DNA of 64,000 nt. Origin: Chrysoperla carnea. Its lineage: Eukaryota; Arthropoda; Insecta; Neuroptera; Chrysopidae. The notes beneath the pieces were generated by a model. The model had not been told where the DNA came from and did no database searches. It saw only the letters and a list, made by a program, of their open reading frames with translations. This document shows, piece after piece, positions 37,017 to 47,520 of this stretch (within the stretch, counting starts at the first letter, position 1; each line of letters opens with the position of its first letter). The stretch is from contig NC_058342.1 in the NCBI RefSeq assembly GCF_905475395.1, positions 28,802,640 to 28,866,639 of the forward strand. The letters run 5' to 3'. The translations under genes and the position numbers were made by a program.

Positions 37017-39105
37017 TTTAGCTTTTATTCTAAAAGAGTTAAAATACATAATAAAAGTTTTAATTGAAATTATTATTTATTTGTTATTAATTCGTTTGTG
37101 GGTTTAATGTAGATTTATCTTCCTTGATTTTGATATTGGAAATCGAGCCTCAGTTCCTTTTTTAAAAAAATGATAATTTTATTCCACAATACGATATGAA
37201 GATAAGTAAATTTATAATCGGATGTATATGTTAATAATTGTATTTTGGTAGCTTGTAATATAGCTGTTTAATATGCGTGTACGCGAATTTGTTCTTAACG
37301 CATGTCTTCTTCAACTGAAGAACCCACCGACTTTGCGAGGCTATTAAAAAAAGGATTGTCCAAAATTGTAAACCACGATGGTAATACCAAATTTATTTTA
37401 GATAAATAAAAAAACGGATTTTAATGTTTTGCAGAAATAGGCAACCAGACTAGTAAATTAAAGTGAGAAAACTAATGGGAAATATCATAAACTTTTAAGG
37501 ATTACCCAAGATCATTACATCGAAAACTATTAAATCAAAGAAAGTTATAGCTTTATGGTATCACGGAACTGGAGACGAGACCGTTTATCTCTCCTGGTTT
37601 CTGAACTCAGACAGGCGAAGGAAAACATTACGACAGATAGGCTGGCAAAGCTTGAAATGTACATAGATAGTGCGTAGATAAATTTCGAATCGAAATCGAA
37701 ACTAGAATCTAGATAGATAAAGATAAATCAACGCAGACTCAGCTATGCACATTGATGCTATAAAAAAAGTTTGGTATACGTGTTCATAAAATCACCTAAA
37801 AAGTCCGTCTGTCTGTTCGTCTGTGATCATGATAACTCGAAAACAAAAAGAAATATCAAGCTGAAATTTCTATAGCGTGCTCAGGACGTAAAAAGTGAAA
37901 ACGAGTTCGTAAATGAGCAACATGTGTCAATTGGGTCTTGGATCCGTTGAATCCATTTTGTAAACCGTTAGAGATAGAACAAAAGTTTAAATGTAAAAAA
38001 TGTTCCTTATTTTTAATAAAAATTTTTTCGTAAACCTCACAGTTTACCCGTGAGGGTGCAAAATAAATAAGTTTTTATACGCTACATATATTATGAATGT
38101 GTTTATTTGTTATAGCATATATATACTATACCCACTGAGGAAGTGAGAAGAAAGATAGGTACTCTTATTATTTTTTGTGCAAGAGTGGCTCTCTTTATTT
38201 ACTTACATGATCTAAAAAACAAATGATTGCGTAATCAACACTGTCTATGCATGGTATTTCAATAATTAATTCAATCAATTATTTGTTTTCACTTGTTAAT
38301 TTTGAATCTTATTTTAATGAAATTAAAAATTAAAAATAATTGCCCAAACCCTGACGTTGGATCATTTACCATAATCACAAATGCAAAGATGGTATTAGAT
38401 GTATAAAATAAGAGGACTTGGAGAATTTTTAACATATACAAATTATGTGATATGACTTCGACATTTTGCGAGATGATTCACATTTTGTGAGCGAACAGAG
38501 GGATATACCAAATACAAATATTTTTATCAACTCACAATATTATACAAGCGTATTTATTATTCAATATATTTATGAATATATAATTAGATAATTATATTCT
38601 TAAAATAAAATAAAATATATTTTTATATTATGTAAAACTAATGCCAATAAAAATTGTTATATAATAATAATTGAAAGAAAAATAATGTGTTTTATTCATA
38701 GCTAAAATGGAATGATTCAAGAGGTGTACGAACTATTAAAGATTTTTTTAATGATTTCTCGCAAAACAATTTTTATTACTAATTGAAAATCTTCTTGGAA
38801 TTTTTTATTGGGTAGTACATGTCAGAAGCAACGTTTGTATCCCGTTGTTTCATTGTTATTTTTTGATCACAGATTTTCGACGTGATTTTTTACACATAAT
38901 TATTTGATTGATAAACATATTTCTAGGAAAATCTGCAGAATATGGGAAAATACATACCCAAAGATGTAGGAACATATTCTAATAGTCAAATTTTCACTTT
39001 ATCGTTAAAAAATTCTGCGACGTGGCACATACAAAGTTTCTGAAAAATTTAAGCTCGATTTCAGGTCCTTCTGCTTGATGTATACAAAGTTGCTACAAAA
39101 TATAT
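37017..39105. other. Spacer inside the tRNA cluster
   Basis: It holds a long copy of the ~500-bp dispersed family (listed separately) and AT-rich sequence. Near 39,010-39,100 there are short matches to the tRNA spacer (GATGTATACAAAGTTGCTAC). No protein gene is seen. Confidence 0.5.
37753..38300 (+). repeat. Copy of the ~500-bp dispersed repeat family
   Basis: Forward orientation: GTTCATAAAATCACCTAAAA, GTCTGTCTGTTCGTCTG, ATATCAAGCTGAAATTTC, GAGTTCGTAAATGAGCAACA, TAGAGATAGAACAAAAGTTT. The tail is GCGTAATCAACACTGTCTAT, then CATGGTATTTCAATAATTAA and CAATTATTTGTTTTCAC. It lies between tRNA-Lys copies. Confidence 0.85.
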
Positions 39106-39152
39106 GCCCGGGTAGCTTTCAAGGGTCCAGGGTTCAAGTCCCTGCTCGGGCG
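39106..39152 (+). pseudogene. Truncated tRNA-Lys pseudogene
   Basis: The first 15 nt (GCCCGGGTAGCTTTC junction) join directly to AAGGGTCCAGGGTTCAAG, removing 26 nt that include most of the D arm and the anticodon arm. Acceptor and T arm remain. The distance to the next copy is 139 bp, that is 165 minus the 26 lost. Confidence 0.93.
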
Positions 39153-39244
39153 ATTTATTTTTTCATATTTAAAAACAATATATTTTAGTATCATCGTAAA
39201 CTATTCCTTTTGCGTCATGTATACAAAGTTTCAATAAAATATAT

Positions 39245-39317
39245 GCCCGGGTAGCTCAGTCGCTAGAGCATTGGACTTTTAATCCAAGGGTCCAGGGTTC
39301 AAGTCCCTGCTCGGGCG
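39245..39317 (+). tRNA. tRNA-Lys (TTT), D-loop variant
   Basis: Identical to the consensus except GC for GG in the D loop (TCGCTAG), which alters invariant G19 and the end of box A. All stems pair. Activity may be reduced. Confidence 0.85.
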
Positions 39318-39409
39318 ATTTCTTTTTGCATCTTTTAAAACAACTTATTTTAGTATCATCGTAAACTATTTCTTTTTTGTGATGTATACAAAGTTGTTAT
39401 GAAATATAT

Positions 39410-39482
39410 GCCCGGGTAGCTCAGTCGGTAGAGCATTGGACTTTTAATCCAAGGGTCCAGGGTTCAAGTCCCTGCTCGGGCG
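39410..39482 (+). tRNA. tRNA-Lys (TTT)
   Basis: Consensus sequence, exactly 165 bp after the previous copy; T-run terminator directly downstream (GATATTTTTTAT). Confidence 0.97.
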
Positions 39483-40784
39483 ATATTTTTTATCATGTTG
39501 TGTGAATAGATCAGAATTTTACTGCGGCTAATATATATGTTTACACTTTCTATGTTGTAATGAAAATGAAAATATTTAGCGAGTTATTTCCTTGATGATG
39601 ATAATAATGAAGCCACACTGTGTGCAGCCCTTGAATACTTAGATTTTCAATAGACATTTTTGTTTGTTTATTTTTATTTTATTTTATTTTTTGAAAAAAC
39701 AAAGGAATTTCAATTTTCAAATAAATTAAAAGAAAAAAAAAACCAATTTTTTACAACGCATTTATGCAGTGTAAATTATTGCTTAGAAATATTATTATTA
39801 GCTAACAGTAAATTTAAAAGCGTATAAATTTTTTAGTTTATTTTATTAAAATAAAATATAAAAATTATTCTGTATTTGAATAGTTTTGTCACGTTTAAAT
39901 ATTTTGCCTATTAATTTATTGTGATCAATTGTCAATCTATACATATTTTATTAAAATTAAATAAACTTAGTTTACATAAGCATTCAAATGGCTACTCTGT
40001 GTATAAAAATAACTTTGGAATTTAATCTTTTTACCATTTTATTTATATTTAATACATTTTTTTAAATGGAGTTAGACAATTTACATAACACATTTGTATT
40101 ATTTTTGCATATCACAATATTAAATCTTTAAATTTGTACAGGGTTTTCCATTGAAGCTTTCGAAATTTGGTCAAAAACACATTTTTCTTAAGAATTTGAT
40201 GAAATTATTGTATAGTTTTAATTTTGGTGTATTTAATTTGTGAAAAAAAGAATTATGACAAAACATAGTTTCCTGTATATCTTTTAAACCGTTTTAGAAC
40301 TGCTTTAAAAAGCTATTAATAAAATAATAAAACAAAGTATTAGGAAAATTTATAAATGAAAGATAAATCTGTGCGCATGTAAACGAAGAAATCGCATAAA
40401 TTAAATTTTGTTCGTATTGAATGCATAACAGAGACTTATCAATTTTTGTCACTTCAACAAGCATTTTGACAGGTGACGATTACATTATGCTTTTAACACA
40501 TTTCAAGTATAATTATTGCAGTTTTAATGCAGTAAAAACAGTTTATAGAGATATTGAAGGAATTATCCTTAGAAGAAACCAAATTACGAAAAGCCATAAT
40601 ATAGGAATATCGATGATTTTTTTACTCTAATAAAAATTTATTTATGTAACAAACAGCAGAGAAAAATTATTTTTGGAATAACCAAGATAAGAGCCACCAA
40701 TGAATTGTTTGTAGCTTTCAAGCAAAACATAATTTGACATGAAATATATAGGTTGCATCATTGTTAAATATTAATATTTACAAG
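39483..40784. other. Spacer inside the tRNA cluster
   Basis: AT-rich; the frame at 40,421-40,630 (69 codons) has no family features. No further tRNA copy was found. Confidence 0.5.
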
Positions 40785-40840
40785 GCCGCATATCCCAGTC
40801 GGTCAAGCTTTGGATTTTTCAATCCAAAGGTCAGCACGGG
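40785..40840 (+). pseudogene. Degenerate tRNA-Lys pseudogene
   Basis: It keeps the outline GCCGCATATCCCAGTCGG, TTTGGATTTTTCAATCCAAA, GGTCAGCACGGG. The anticodon loop is altered (TTTTTCAA), the D arm is mutated and the T arm is missing. Confidence 0.85.
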
Positions 40841-40961
40841 TAATATAATTTTTATTTTTAAAAATAACCAATTTTAGTATACCCCTTCGACGTGATATAT
40901 CCCTAATTGCACATTAAAAATCTCTTCAACCTGATTCATACAAAGTTGCTTTCAAACATAA

Positions 40962-41018
40962 GCCCGGGTAGCTCAGTCGGTAGAGCATTGGATTTTTCAA
41001 TCCAAAGGTCAGCACGGG
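40962..41018 (+). pseudogene. Truncated tRNA-Lys pseudogene, tandem partner of the preceding one
   Basis: The 5' half matches the consensus up to GAGCATTGGA, then TTTTTCAATCCAAAGGTCAG-CACGGG, exactly as in the preceding pseudogene. The pair defines a 178-bp tandem duplication that includes the spacer. Confidence 0.88.
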
Positions 41019-41139
41019 TAATATAATTTTTATTTTTAAAAATAACCAATTTTAGTATACCCCTTCGACGTGATATATCCCTAATTGCACATTAAAAATC
41101 TCTTCAACCTGATTCATACAAAGTTGCTTTCAAACATAA

Positions 41140-41212
41140 GCCCGGGTAGCTCAGTCGGTAGAGCATTGGACTTTTAATCCAAGGGTCCAGGGTTCAAGTC
41201 CCTGCTCGGGCG
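41140..41212 (+). tRNA. tRNA-Lys (TTT)
   Basis: Consensus sequence, 178 bp after the start of the preceding pseudogene, with the same upstream spacer. Terminator T-run in AAATCTTTTTAC. Confidence 0.97.
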
Positions 41213-41980
41213 AAATCTTTTTACTTCTGCTGGTTAATGACATATTCATATACAACATATACTTTTTCACTTTTATTATGGATGACTGACTTGATGACTT
41301 AATAAAATGAATAATTTAAATTTAAGCTAAAAAATGTAGTTTTCTCAGTATTTTTTATTCTCAAAGATTAAAACTTATTTTGACATTGTCATATTAAGAA
41401 TTAAAAAAAAATCTATTCTTAAATTATTTATCGTATTAGGTGGTCAAGTTTGCCATCTAGTAGTGAAAATAAAAACGAAAATATTTGTACATTATAAGAA
41501 TGCAATTTTCCAATATTACTGCGAATGCTTACAAATAGAGGTAAAAAAGATTCACTGTAAGTGATTTGCACTATATATTGGAAAAAACCAAAATTTATGC
41601 AAGTTTTAATTTTTATTTATAGGAAATAAAATGTATAATGACTTTGTTTTTATTATCTTGATTTGTTTTTGTGTTTTTCTTTTTTATTTTCAGTTAAAGA
41701 TTTAATGTCTCTAATTATAAATTAAAATAGGATTTTTTATTTTCAAGGTAGCTATTTGTACGTTATTTAATTGTGATTAGAGGCATGAGTCACATACAAT
41801 ATGTCTTATTGGTAAATTTGGCAATGATTTATTACATATTTACATGTATTTTAGGTCCATAAATAATAATGCTCTTACATTTCCTTATTTCCTTTAATTG
41901 TTTTGTGTTATTCAAAGAGCCCACCTGAAAAATTGGTGCGGTATCTTTTTTCAAATTTTAAAATAACATAGGTACTTTCC
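41213..41980. other. Spacer between tRNA-Lys and the inserted element
   Basis: AT-rich. The last 50 bases (TATCTTTTTTCAAATTTTAA-AATAACATA) resemble the start of the tRNA spacer, and GGTGCGG just before may be the worn 3' end of a lost tRNA-Lys copy. Confidence 0.45.
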
Positions 41981-43628
41981 CTCTAAAATTGAATTAGTGA
42001 AATTTTCACTAATTCAGCTAGTGAACATTTTTTCACTGTAATATTAGTGATTATACTAGATTAATCAGTGAAACATTCACTATCTCATTTAGTGATTTCA
42101 ATTTTCACTAATTTAATAGTAGTTTTCTTCAGTTAGCAGTTGATTTGTCACTAATTGTATTAGTCAGTTTAGAATTCACTAATTATGCAGTTATTTTTAC
42201 TTGGTTATCAGTGATTTTATGACTAATTGCATTGATGGCTTTGATTTTCACTAATTTATCAGTGATTGTTTCCCCCTTTTTATTTAGAGTATGTTGTTTA
42301 TTTACTTGTTTGAACCGAGACATATAACATACTTGTATGAACCAAGACATAACAGTATAATAAAAGAATATTTTAGTTTTATGACCTATGATTCTTTCAT
42401 TACTTCAACAGTTTCAAATAATCTTTCGTGCAATGAAGACTGTCAAACTTTGATTTAAAAATTTTGATCCAGGGTAAGTGAAGTTTTTTCTCTTGTAATT
42501 AGTTACATTGCAATGTTTTAATCAAAGCACCGGCACACACAAAAAAAGTAAGTGGAATGTGCATTTGACCGGACCTAATGTGATTTTTCAAAGTTTTTGG
42601 GTCTAAACACATACTTAATGTATACAAAAATACAAGAAACGTAAGTAAGTAAGTAAGTAAACGTAAGTTCTACTCTTTTTAAGTGTATAATAGTAAAATA
42701 TAAATTTTTTAATCCAACAGTTATTTTATGTTTCTAGGAAGGGAAGAATTTGAAAATTTTTTTCGAAGAAGTAACTGCGAACTCCAAAGAAAGCATTCAA
42801 TCCTACAAAATATTAGAATCGGGGCAATCTGGAAACAGTTCATTTATTCAAGGCGATGGAAGTGAGCAAAAACCTGGAAACAATATTTGCATTTGATTGA
42901 CTATACAGATGTTATTATGTATTAAATTTGGAGTATCCAAAGGAATTAATGAATTTTTATAATTTAATCGATTTTTTTATTTTTAAAATGGGAGTAAAAC
43001 CCAAAAATATTGTATCAGCTATTCATATAACTATGTAATTCATTAAAATCAATAATGAAATTCATAATAGTTTTAACATAAGTTCTAACAATGAAAAATG
43101 TACTTTTGCAGTAACCGATAACAGTGCTTCAACTAGAAAATTTATAATATATGATAAACATAGTCAATAAAATTTTTATTAAATGAACATATTTTTTCCT
43201 TTTCCTAAAAAAAATTGTTTTACTTACAAGTACCCAATTGAATAGAATAGTATTTTTAACTGATAAATTAGTGAATTTTGCTAATTCACATCAATAAAAG
43301 AATTAGTAAATTCTGTTAATTTAATTGGCGATTTTCATTATTTCAATAAATCGTTTGATGTAACTAATGGATTAGTGAAAAGTACTGTCACTATTAAATT
43401 AGTTATTTTCACTCACAAATTAGTGATTTAAATTTTCACTTATAAATCAGTGAAATATATTTCCATTTATCAATAAGTGAATTCTATTTTCACTGATGAA
43501 TTAGTGATTTCTTTTTTCACTGAATCATTCAGTGAATTTTCACTAATTCTAAGTTGCTGGATTTCAACTAAAAAAATTAGTGAAATTTCACTGTGAATTA
43601 GTGAAATTTCACTAATTTAATTTTAGAG
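41981..43628. mobile_element. 1.65-kb DNA element with ~280-370-bp inverted ends built of TTAGTGA units
   Basis: The left end is CTCTAAAATTGAATTAGTGA and the right end TCACTAATTTAATTTTAGAG, inverted copies with one mismatch. For about 280 bp (left) and 370 bp (right) inward, TTAGTGA/TCACTAA is repeated many times in both orientations. The flanking sequence on both sides resembles the tRNA-Lys spacer (AATAACATA left, TTAGTTTCATCG right), so it inserted between two tRNA units. The interior has no complete transposase. It has one acceptor-like site with an open 55-codon segment and poly(A)-like signals. Confidence 0.8.
42737..42897 (+). other. Possible captured terminal exon inside the inserted element
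   Basis: After TTTTATGTTTCTAG, a good splice acceptor, a frame stays open for 53 or so codons to a TGA. It encodes EGKNLKIFFEEVTANSKESI and QSYKILESGQSGNSSFIQ and a hydrophilic tail. A second frame is also open, so coding is not certain. AATAAAATT occurs about 270 bp further on. The product is not recognised. It could be a fragment of the element's own gene or a piece of host gene. Confidence 0.3.
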
Positions 43629-43690
43629 AGTTAGTTTCATCGTAAACTATACCTTTTGCGTGATGTTTACAAAGTTGCTCATTAATATAA

Positions 43691-43763
43691 GCCCGGGTAG
43701 CTCAGTCGGTAGAGCATTGGACTTTTAATCCAAGGGTCCAGGGTTCAAGTCCCTGCTCGGGCG
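43691..43763 (+). tRNA. tRNA-Lys (TTT), first of a nine-gene tandem run
   Basis: Consensus sequence. Starts the run 43,691-45,083, in which all eight intervals between gene starts are exactly 165 bp (73-nt gene plus 92-bp spacer). Terminator T-run TTTCTTTTTTC follows each gene of the run. Confidence 0.97.
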
Positions 43764-43855
43764 ATTTCTTTTTTCACATTTAAAAATAACATATTTTAGT
43801 TTCATCGTAAACTATTCCTTTTGCGTGATGTTTACAAAGTTGCTATAGAATATAT

Positions 43856-43928
43856 GCCCGGGTAGCTCAGTCGGTAGAGCATTGGACTTTTAATCCAAGG
43901 GTCCAGGGTTCAAGTCCCTGCTCGGGCG
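43856..43928 (+). tRNA. tRNA-Lys (TTT), run copy 2
   Basis: Consensus sequence, with both internal promoter boxes intact; the upstream spacer is nearly identical to that of copies 3-8. Confidence 0.97.
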
Positions 43929-44020
43929 ATTTCTTTTTTCATATTAAAAAATAACATATTTTAGTTTCATCGTAAACTATTCCTTTTGTGTGATGTTTAC
44001 AAAGTTGCTATAGAATATAT

Positions 44021-44093
44021 GCCCGGGTAGCTCAGTCGGTAGAGCATTGGACTTTTAATCCAAGGGTCCAGGGTTCAAGTCCCTGCTCGGGCG
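44021..44093 (+). tRNA. tRNA-Lys (TTT), run copy 3
   Basis: Consensus sequence. The spacer before it reads TTTTGTGTGATG, a variant shared with the spacer before copy 6, which suggests block duplication of three units. Confidence 0.97.
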
Positions 44094-44185
44094 ATTTCTT
44101 TTTTCACATTTAAAAATAACATATTTTAGTTTCATCGTAAACTATTCCTTTTGCGTGATGTTTACAAAGTTGCTATAGAATATAT

Positions 44186-44258
44186 GCCCGGGTAGCTCAG
44201 TCGGTAGAGCATTGGACTTTTAATCCAAGGGTCCAGGGTTCAAGTCCCTGCTCGGGCG
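44186..44258 (+). tRNA. tRNA-Lys (TTT), run copy 4
   Basis: Consensus sequence; the spacer returns to TTTTGCGTGATG. Confidence 0.97.
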
Positions 44259-44350
44259 ATTTCTTTTTTCACATTTAAAAATAACATATTTTAGTTTCAT
44301 CGTCAACTATTCCTTTTGCGTGATGTTTACAAAGTTGCTATAGAATATAT

Positions 44351-44423
44351 GCCCGGGTAGCTCAGTCGGTAGAGCATTGGACTTTTAATCCAAAGGTCCA
44401 GGGTTCAAGTCCCTGCTCGGGCG
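44351..44423 (+). tRNA. tRNA-Lys (TTT), run copy 5, variable-loop variant
   Basis: One change from the consensus, CCAAAGGTCC for CCAAGGGTCC, in the first base of the variable loop; stems and boxes are unaffected, so it is probably functional. Confidence 0.95.
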
Positions 44424-44515
44424 ATTTCTTTTTTCATATTAAAAAATAACATATTTTAGTTTCATCGTAAACTATTCCTTTTGTGTGATGTTTACAAAGT
44501 TGCTATAGAATATAT

Positions 44516-44588
44516 GCCCGGGTAGCTCAGTCGGTAGAGCATTGGACTTTTAATCCAAGGGTCCAGGGTTCAAGTCCCTGCTCGGGCG
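44516..44588 (+). tRNA. tRNA-Lys (TTT), run copy 6
   Basis: Consensus sequence, preceded by the TTTTGTGTGATG spacer variant. Confidence 0.97.
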
Positions 44589-44680
44589 ATTTCTTTTTTC
44601 ATATTTAAAAATAACATATTTTAGTTTCATCGTTAACTATTCCCTTTGCGTGATGTTTACAAAGTTGCTATAGAATATAT

Positions 44681-44753
44681 GCCCGGGTAGCTCAGTCGGT
44701 AGAGCATTGGACTTTTAATCCAAGGGTCCAGGGTTCAAGTCCCTGCTCGGGCG
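44681..44753 (+). tRNA. tRNA-Lys (TTT), run copy 7
   Basis: Consensus sequence; its upstream spacer has CGTTAACTATTCCCTTTGCG, a variant shared with the next spacer only, which marks a recent single-unit duplication. Confidence 0.97.
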
Positions 44754-44845
44754 ATTTCTTTTTTCATATTTAAAAATAACATATTTTAGTTTCATCGTTA
44801 ACTATTCCCTTTGCGTGATGTTTACAAAGTTGCTATAGAATATAT

Positions 44846-44918
44846 GCCCGGGTAGCTCAGTCGGTAGAGCATTGGACTTTTAATCCAAGGGTCCAGGGTT
44901 CAAGTCCCTGCTCGGGCG
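44846..44918 (+). tRNA. tRNA-Lys (TTT), run copy 8
   Basis: Consensus sequence, preceded by the same spacer variant as copy 7. Confidence 0.97.
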
Positions 44919-45010
44919 ATTTCTTTTTTCACATTTAAAAATAACATATTTTAGTTTCATCGTAAACTATTCCTTTTGCGTGATGTATACAAAGTTTGTA
45001 TAAAATATTT

Positions 45011-45083
45011 GTCCGGGTAGCTCAGTCGGTAGAGCATTGGACTTTTAATCCAAGGGTCCAGGGTTCAAATCCCTGCTCGGGCG
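45011..45083 (+). tRNA. tRNA-Lys (TTT), run copy 9, edge variant
   Basis: Two changes: GTCCGGG at the 5' end (T2-G71 wobble) and TTCAAAT in the T loop (allowed in box B). The preceding spacer is more diverged than the others, as expected for the edge of an array. Confidence 0.92.
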
Positions 45084-45404
45084 GCTTTTTTTTCATGTTT
45101 AAGAACAACATGTTTTAGTATTATGACTCTGCAAGTGAATATAGCATTTAGTTGAGATGGATTCTTGGACTACTTGCCAAAAATTGTAGATACTTCATTT
45201 TCTTATCACGTGCTATGTTTATCTTTTCTTTCCAAATTAATATACTTACTATGGAATAATCTGCATTCAATTTCAAACATATTATATAATTCCAACTTTT
45301 GATGTATTAAACAATATTTTACAAGGTCATTCCAAAAGTTCTTATTTTTAAAGTAACCTAGCTGTTGACTATTGAGATAATACCCTACAGCTGTATACAT
45401 TAAA

Positions 45405-45780
45405 TATGTCAGAGTATATTATGTTTAGTCCCAAGTTTGTAACGCTTAGAAATACTGTTGCAACAACAAAAATTTGGTACAGGTGATCATAAAATCGCCA
45501 AATTAGTTAATTTCCGTTTGATCATCCGTCAATACGATTAGGTACTCAAAAACGAAAGAAATATGGTGGTGTAATTTTTATGGCGTACTCAGGGTGTAAA
45601 AAGTGACTTCGAAAATGAGCAACATGGATCAATTTTGACATGACTGATGAGATAGAATAAAAGTTTCGATGTAAAAATTGTTTCTTATAAAAAATAAACG
45701 TATTTTGTTTGAAATTTTGTTGTTGTTTCTCCTGTAAACTGTACAAGGCAAAATTGTGAAAATTTGTTGGTAGCTTCATC
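45405..45780 (+). repeat. Copy of the ~500-bp dispersed repeat family
   Basis: Forward orientation with ATGTTTAGTCCCAAGTTTGT, GATCATAAAATCGCCAAATT, AAACGAAAGAAATATGG and GATAGAATAAAAGTTTCGAT. More diverged than the copies at 37.8 and 54.2 kb. Confidence 0.75.
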
Positions 45781-46090
45781 TAGTGAGTCTTGCGATTCCA
45801 CAATTATACCATAATAATATTTTTCATTTTTTTTTTTTTGTCGAGGGTAACAAAACGTTCAAAATTTATGCTTCTAGATAAAAATACCCCTAAATTTCTT
45901 TCAACTTCTCAAACAGTTCAATGTGTTTTTTTTTCGAAATAGAAATACGGAAAAATATTAAGATATAATTTATGTATATAATTAAAAACTGACTGCAATA
46001 ATAATCTTTGCATTATTCATAATTTGTAATCACTTATAATTCTTCAAAATTACGTGGCTATTTTTAAAAATTATCTTACTCCATTGGTGT

Positions 46091-46685
46091 CAGTGGCGGT
46101 TTGCTGCTTAGAGAAATCCGAAAACTTAGAGAGATAATCTAAGTAATTAAATACATTTTAACTAATTTCACCATATTTCTGTCACCAATTTTTTAATTTA
46201 CGGAGTAAGACTTATCATAAACTAACGAAAGTACACGAACAAGTCCGCAAATTGTTCAGGTTAATATTTTTTGGTTTCACCTTTACTCTCGTGATGAGAG
46301 AAATTCTTACAATTTCTAAAGAACTTGAAAAAAAATATTTTAAATTACTGTAGATCGGTTCAAAAAATCTAAAAATTCATAATTCGATAAAACTATATGA
46401 AGATAGAAAAAGTTTCAACCACATATACCACTTGAAAAATAAAATTTATTTATGTTTTAAATCGAGCGTGAGCAAAATGCTTTTAGCGCTGACGGATTAA
46501 AAGTTTTGCACACCTGTATAGTCCCACCAAGTTGAGTTAAGAAATTGAAAATTTTTATGCTAAAATATCAAGATTTTTCACTAATTTTATTCCAACAAAA
46601 AGTATCTTTAAATAAAATTATATGAAGGGAAATATGACTTTAGTGATGCCTGCTGCTCATGAGTTTTTTCTCAAATCCGTCACTG
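46091..46685. mobile_element. hAT-like MITE candidate (CAGTGGCGG ends)
   Basis: The left end CAGTGGCGGTTTGCTGC and the right end TCAAATCCGTCACTG are inverted relatives, typical of hAT ends. CCATTGGTGT occurs immediately left of the element and again at 46,702-46,711, 16 bp right of CACTG. So either the right boundary is slightly off or extra bases were added. No transposase is seen. Confidence 0.5.
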
Positions 46686-46711
46686 TGATAAATCCATAAA
46701 TCCATTGGTGT

Positions 46712-47064
46712 TACTTACAACAGCTATAATGTATTAAACACAAAATTTTTATTTGATAAAAATATTGGTTTTTTATTTTTTATTATTATTTTTATTTTTT
46801 TAACAATATAAATAGACATATTACAACTTTTGTGTGAAGAATATTAAGTCGCATATTTTATTATTTCTGAAAAATTACAATTTTAATCAAATTTATAGTC
46901 CTTACATTATATATACTCTTCAACAGACATATTAGCGTCACTGAAGGACCTGACAATTTTTTAATGAAATATGAAATAAATTTAAATTTTAATACAATCT
47001 TAGTTAATCAGACTTCAATACGTAACCTCTCTCCTCTTATTAACTTCCTAAAACCTAAACCATG
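46712..47064. other. AT-rich gene-free sequence
   Basis: A/T runs only; nothing recognised. Confidence 0.45.
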
Positions 47065-47520
47065 GAGGTTATAAAGAAGGAGAACGGTCGCAATAGAAAA
47101 TATTGTCCCCAAAATATGGACAAAATAAGTGAGGCGCTGGGATCGCTAAGTTGTCTCATTAAAAGCGGGCTGTTGTGCGCTAATTTCAAATGATCTATCA
47201 ACGTTTAATATACGTGTATATAATATCATTCAAAGGAAAAAAAAGAAGCAAATAATGAAATTATTATTAATTATTATTATTATTATTTACTAATGAATTA
47301 ATTATAAATTATCTATTTATCTTCTTAATCTTTATAAATTTATCTATACTACGTTATAAATTTGAATGGTACTAACTTCATCTACTTGTACTCATAAACA
47401 GCTAACTTCGCAGATACTACTTACCGACGACAGCGCGGCTGGTGGCTGAAAAATGAACTATAAATTCTACAAATTTTCAGGAACAAACACGTAGCGATCG
47501 TTCTCCTTCTTTATAACTTC
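47065..47520. mobile_element. Inverted-repeat element (GGAGGTTATAAAGAAGGAGA ends)
   Basis: GGTTATAAAGAAGGAGAACG at the left is mirrored by CGTTCTCCTTCTTTATAACT at the right, and GTCG/CGAT continues inward. The interior of about 400 bp is non-coding and includes an ATT-rich run at 47,262-47,290. The arm GGAGGTTATAAAG also builds the hairpin at 3,482. Confidence 0.7.

Noticed and set aside
41925-41945. Possible worn 3' end of another tRNA-Lys (GGTGCGGTATCTTTTTTC)
   Set aside because: Only about ten bases resemble the tRNA end, too few to call; noted only in the spacer description.
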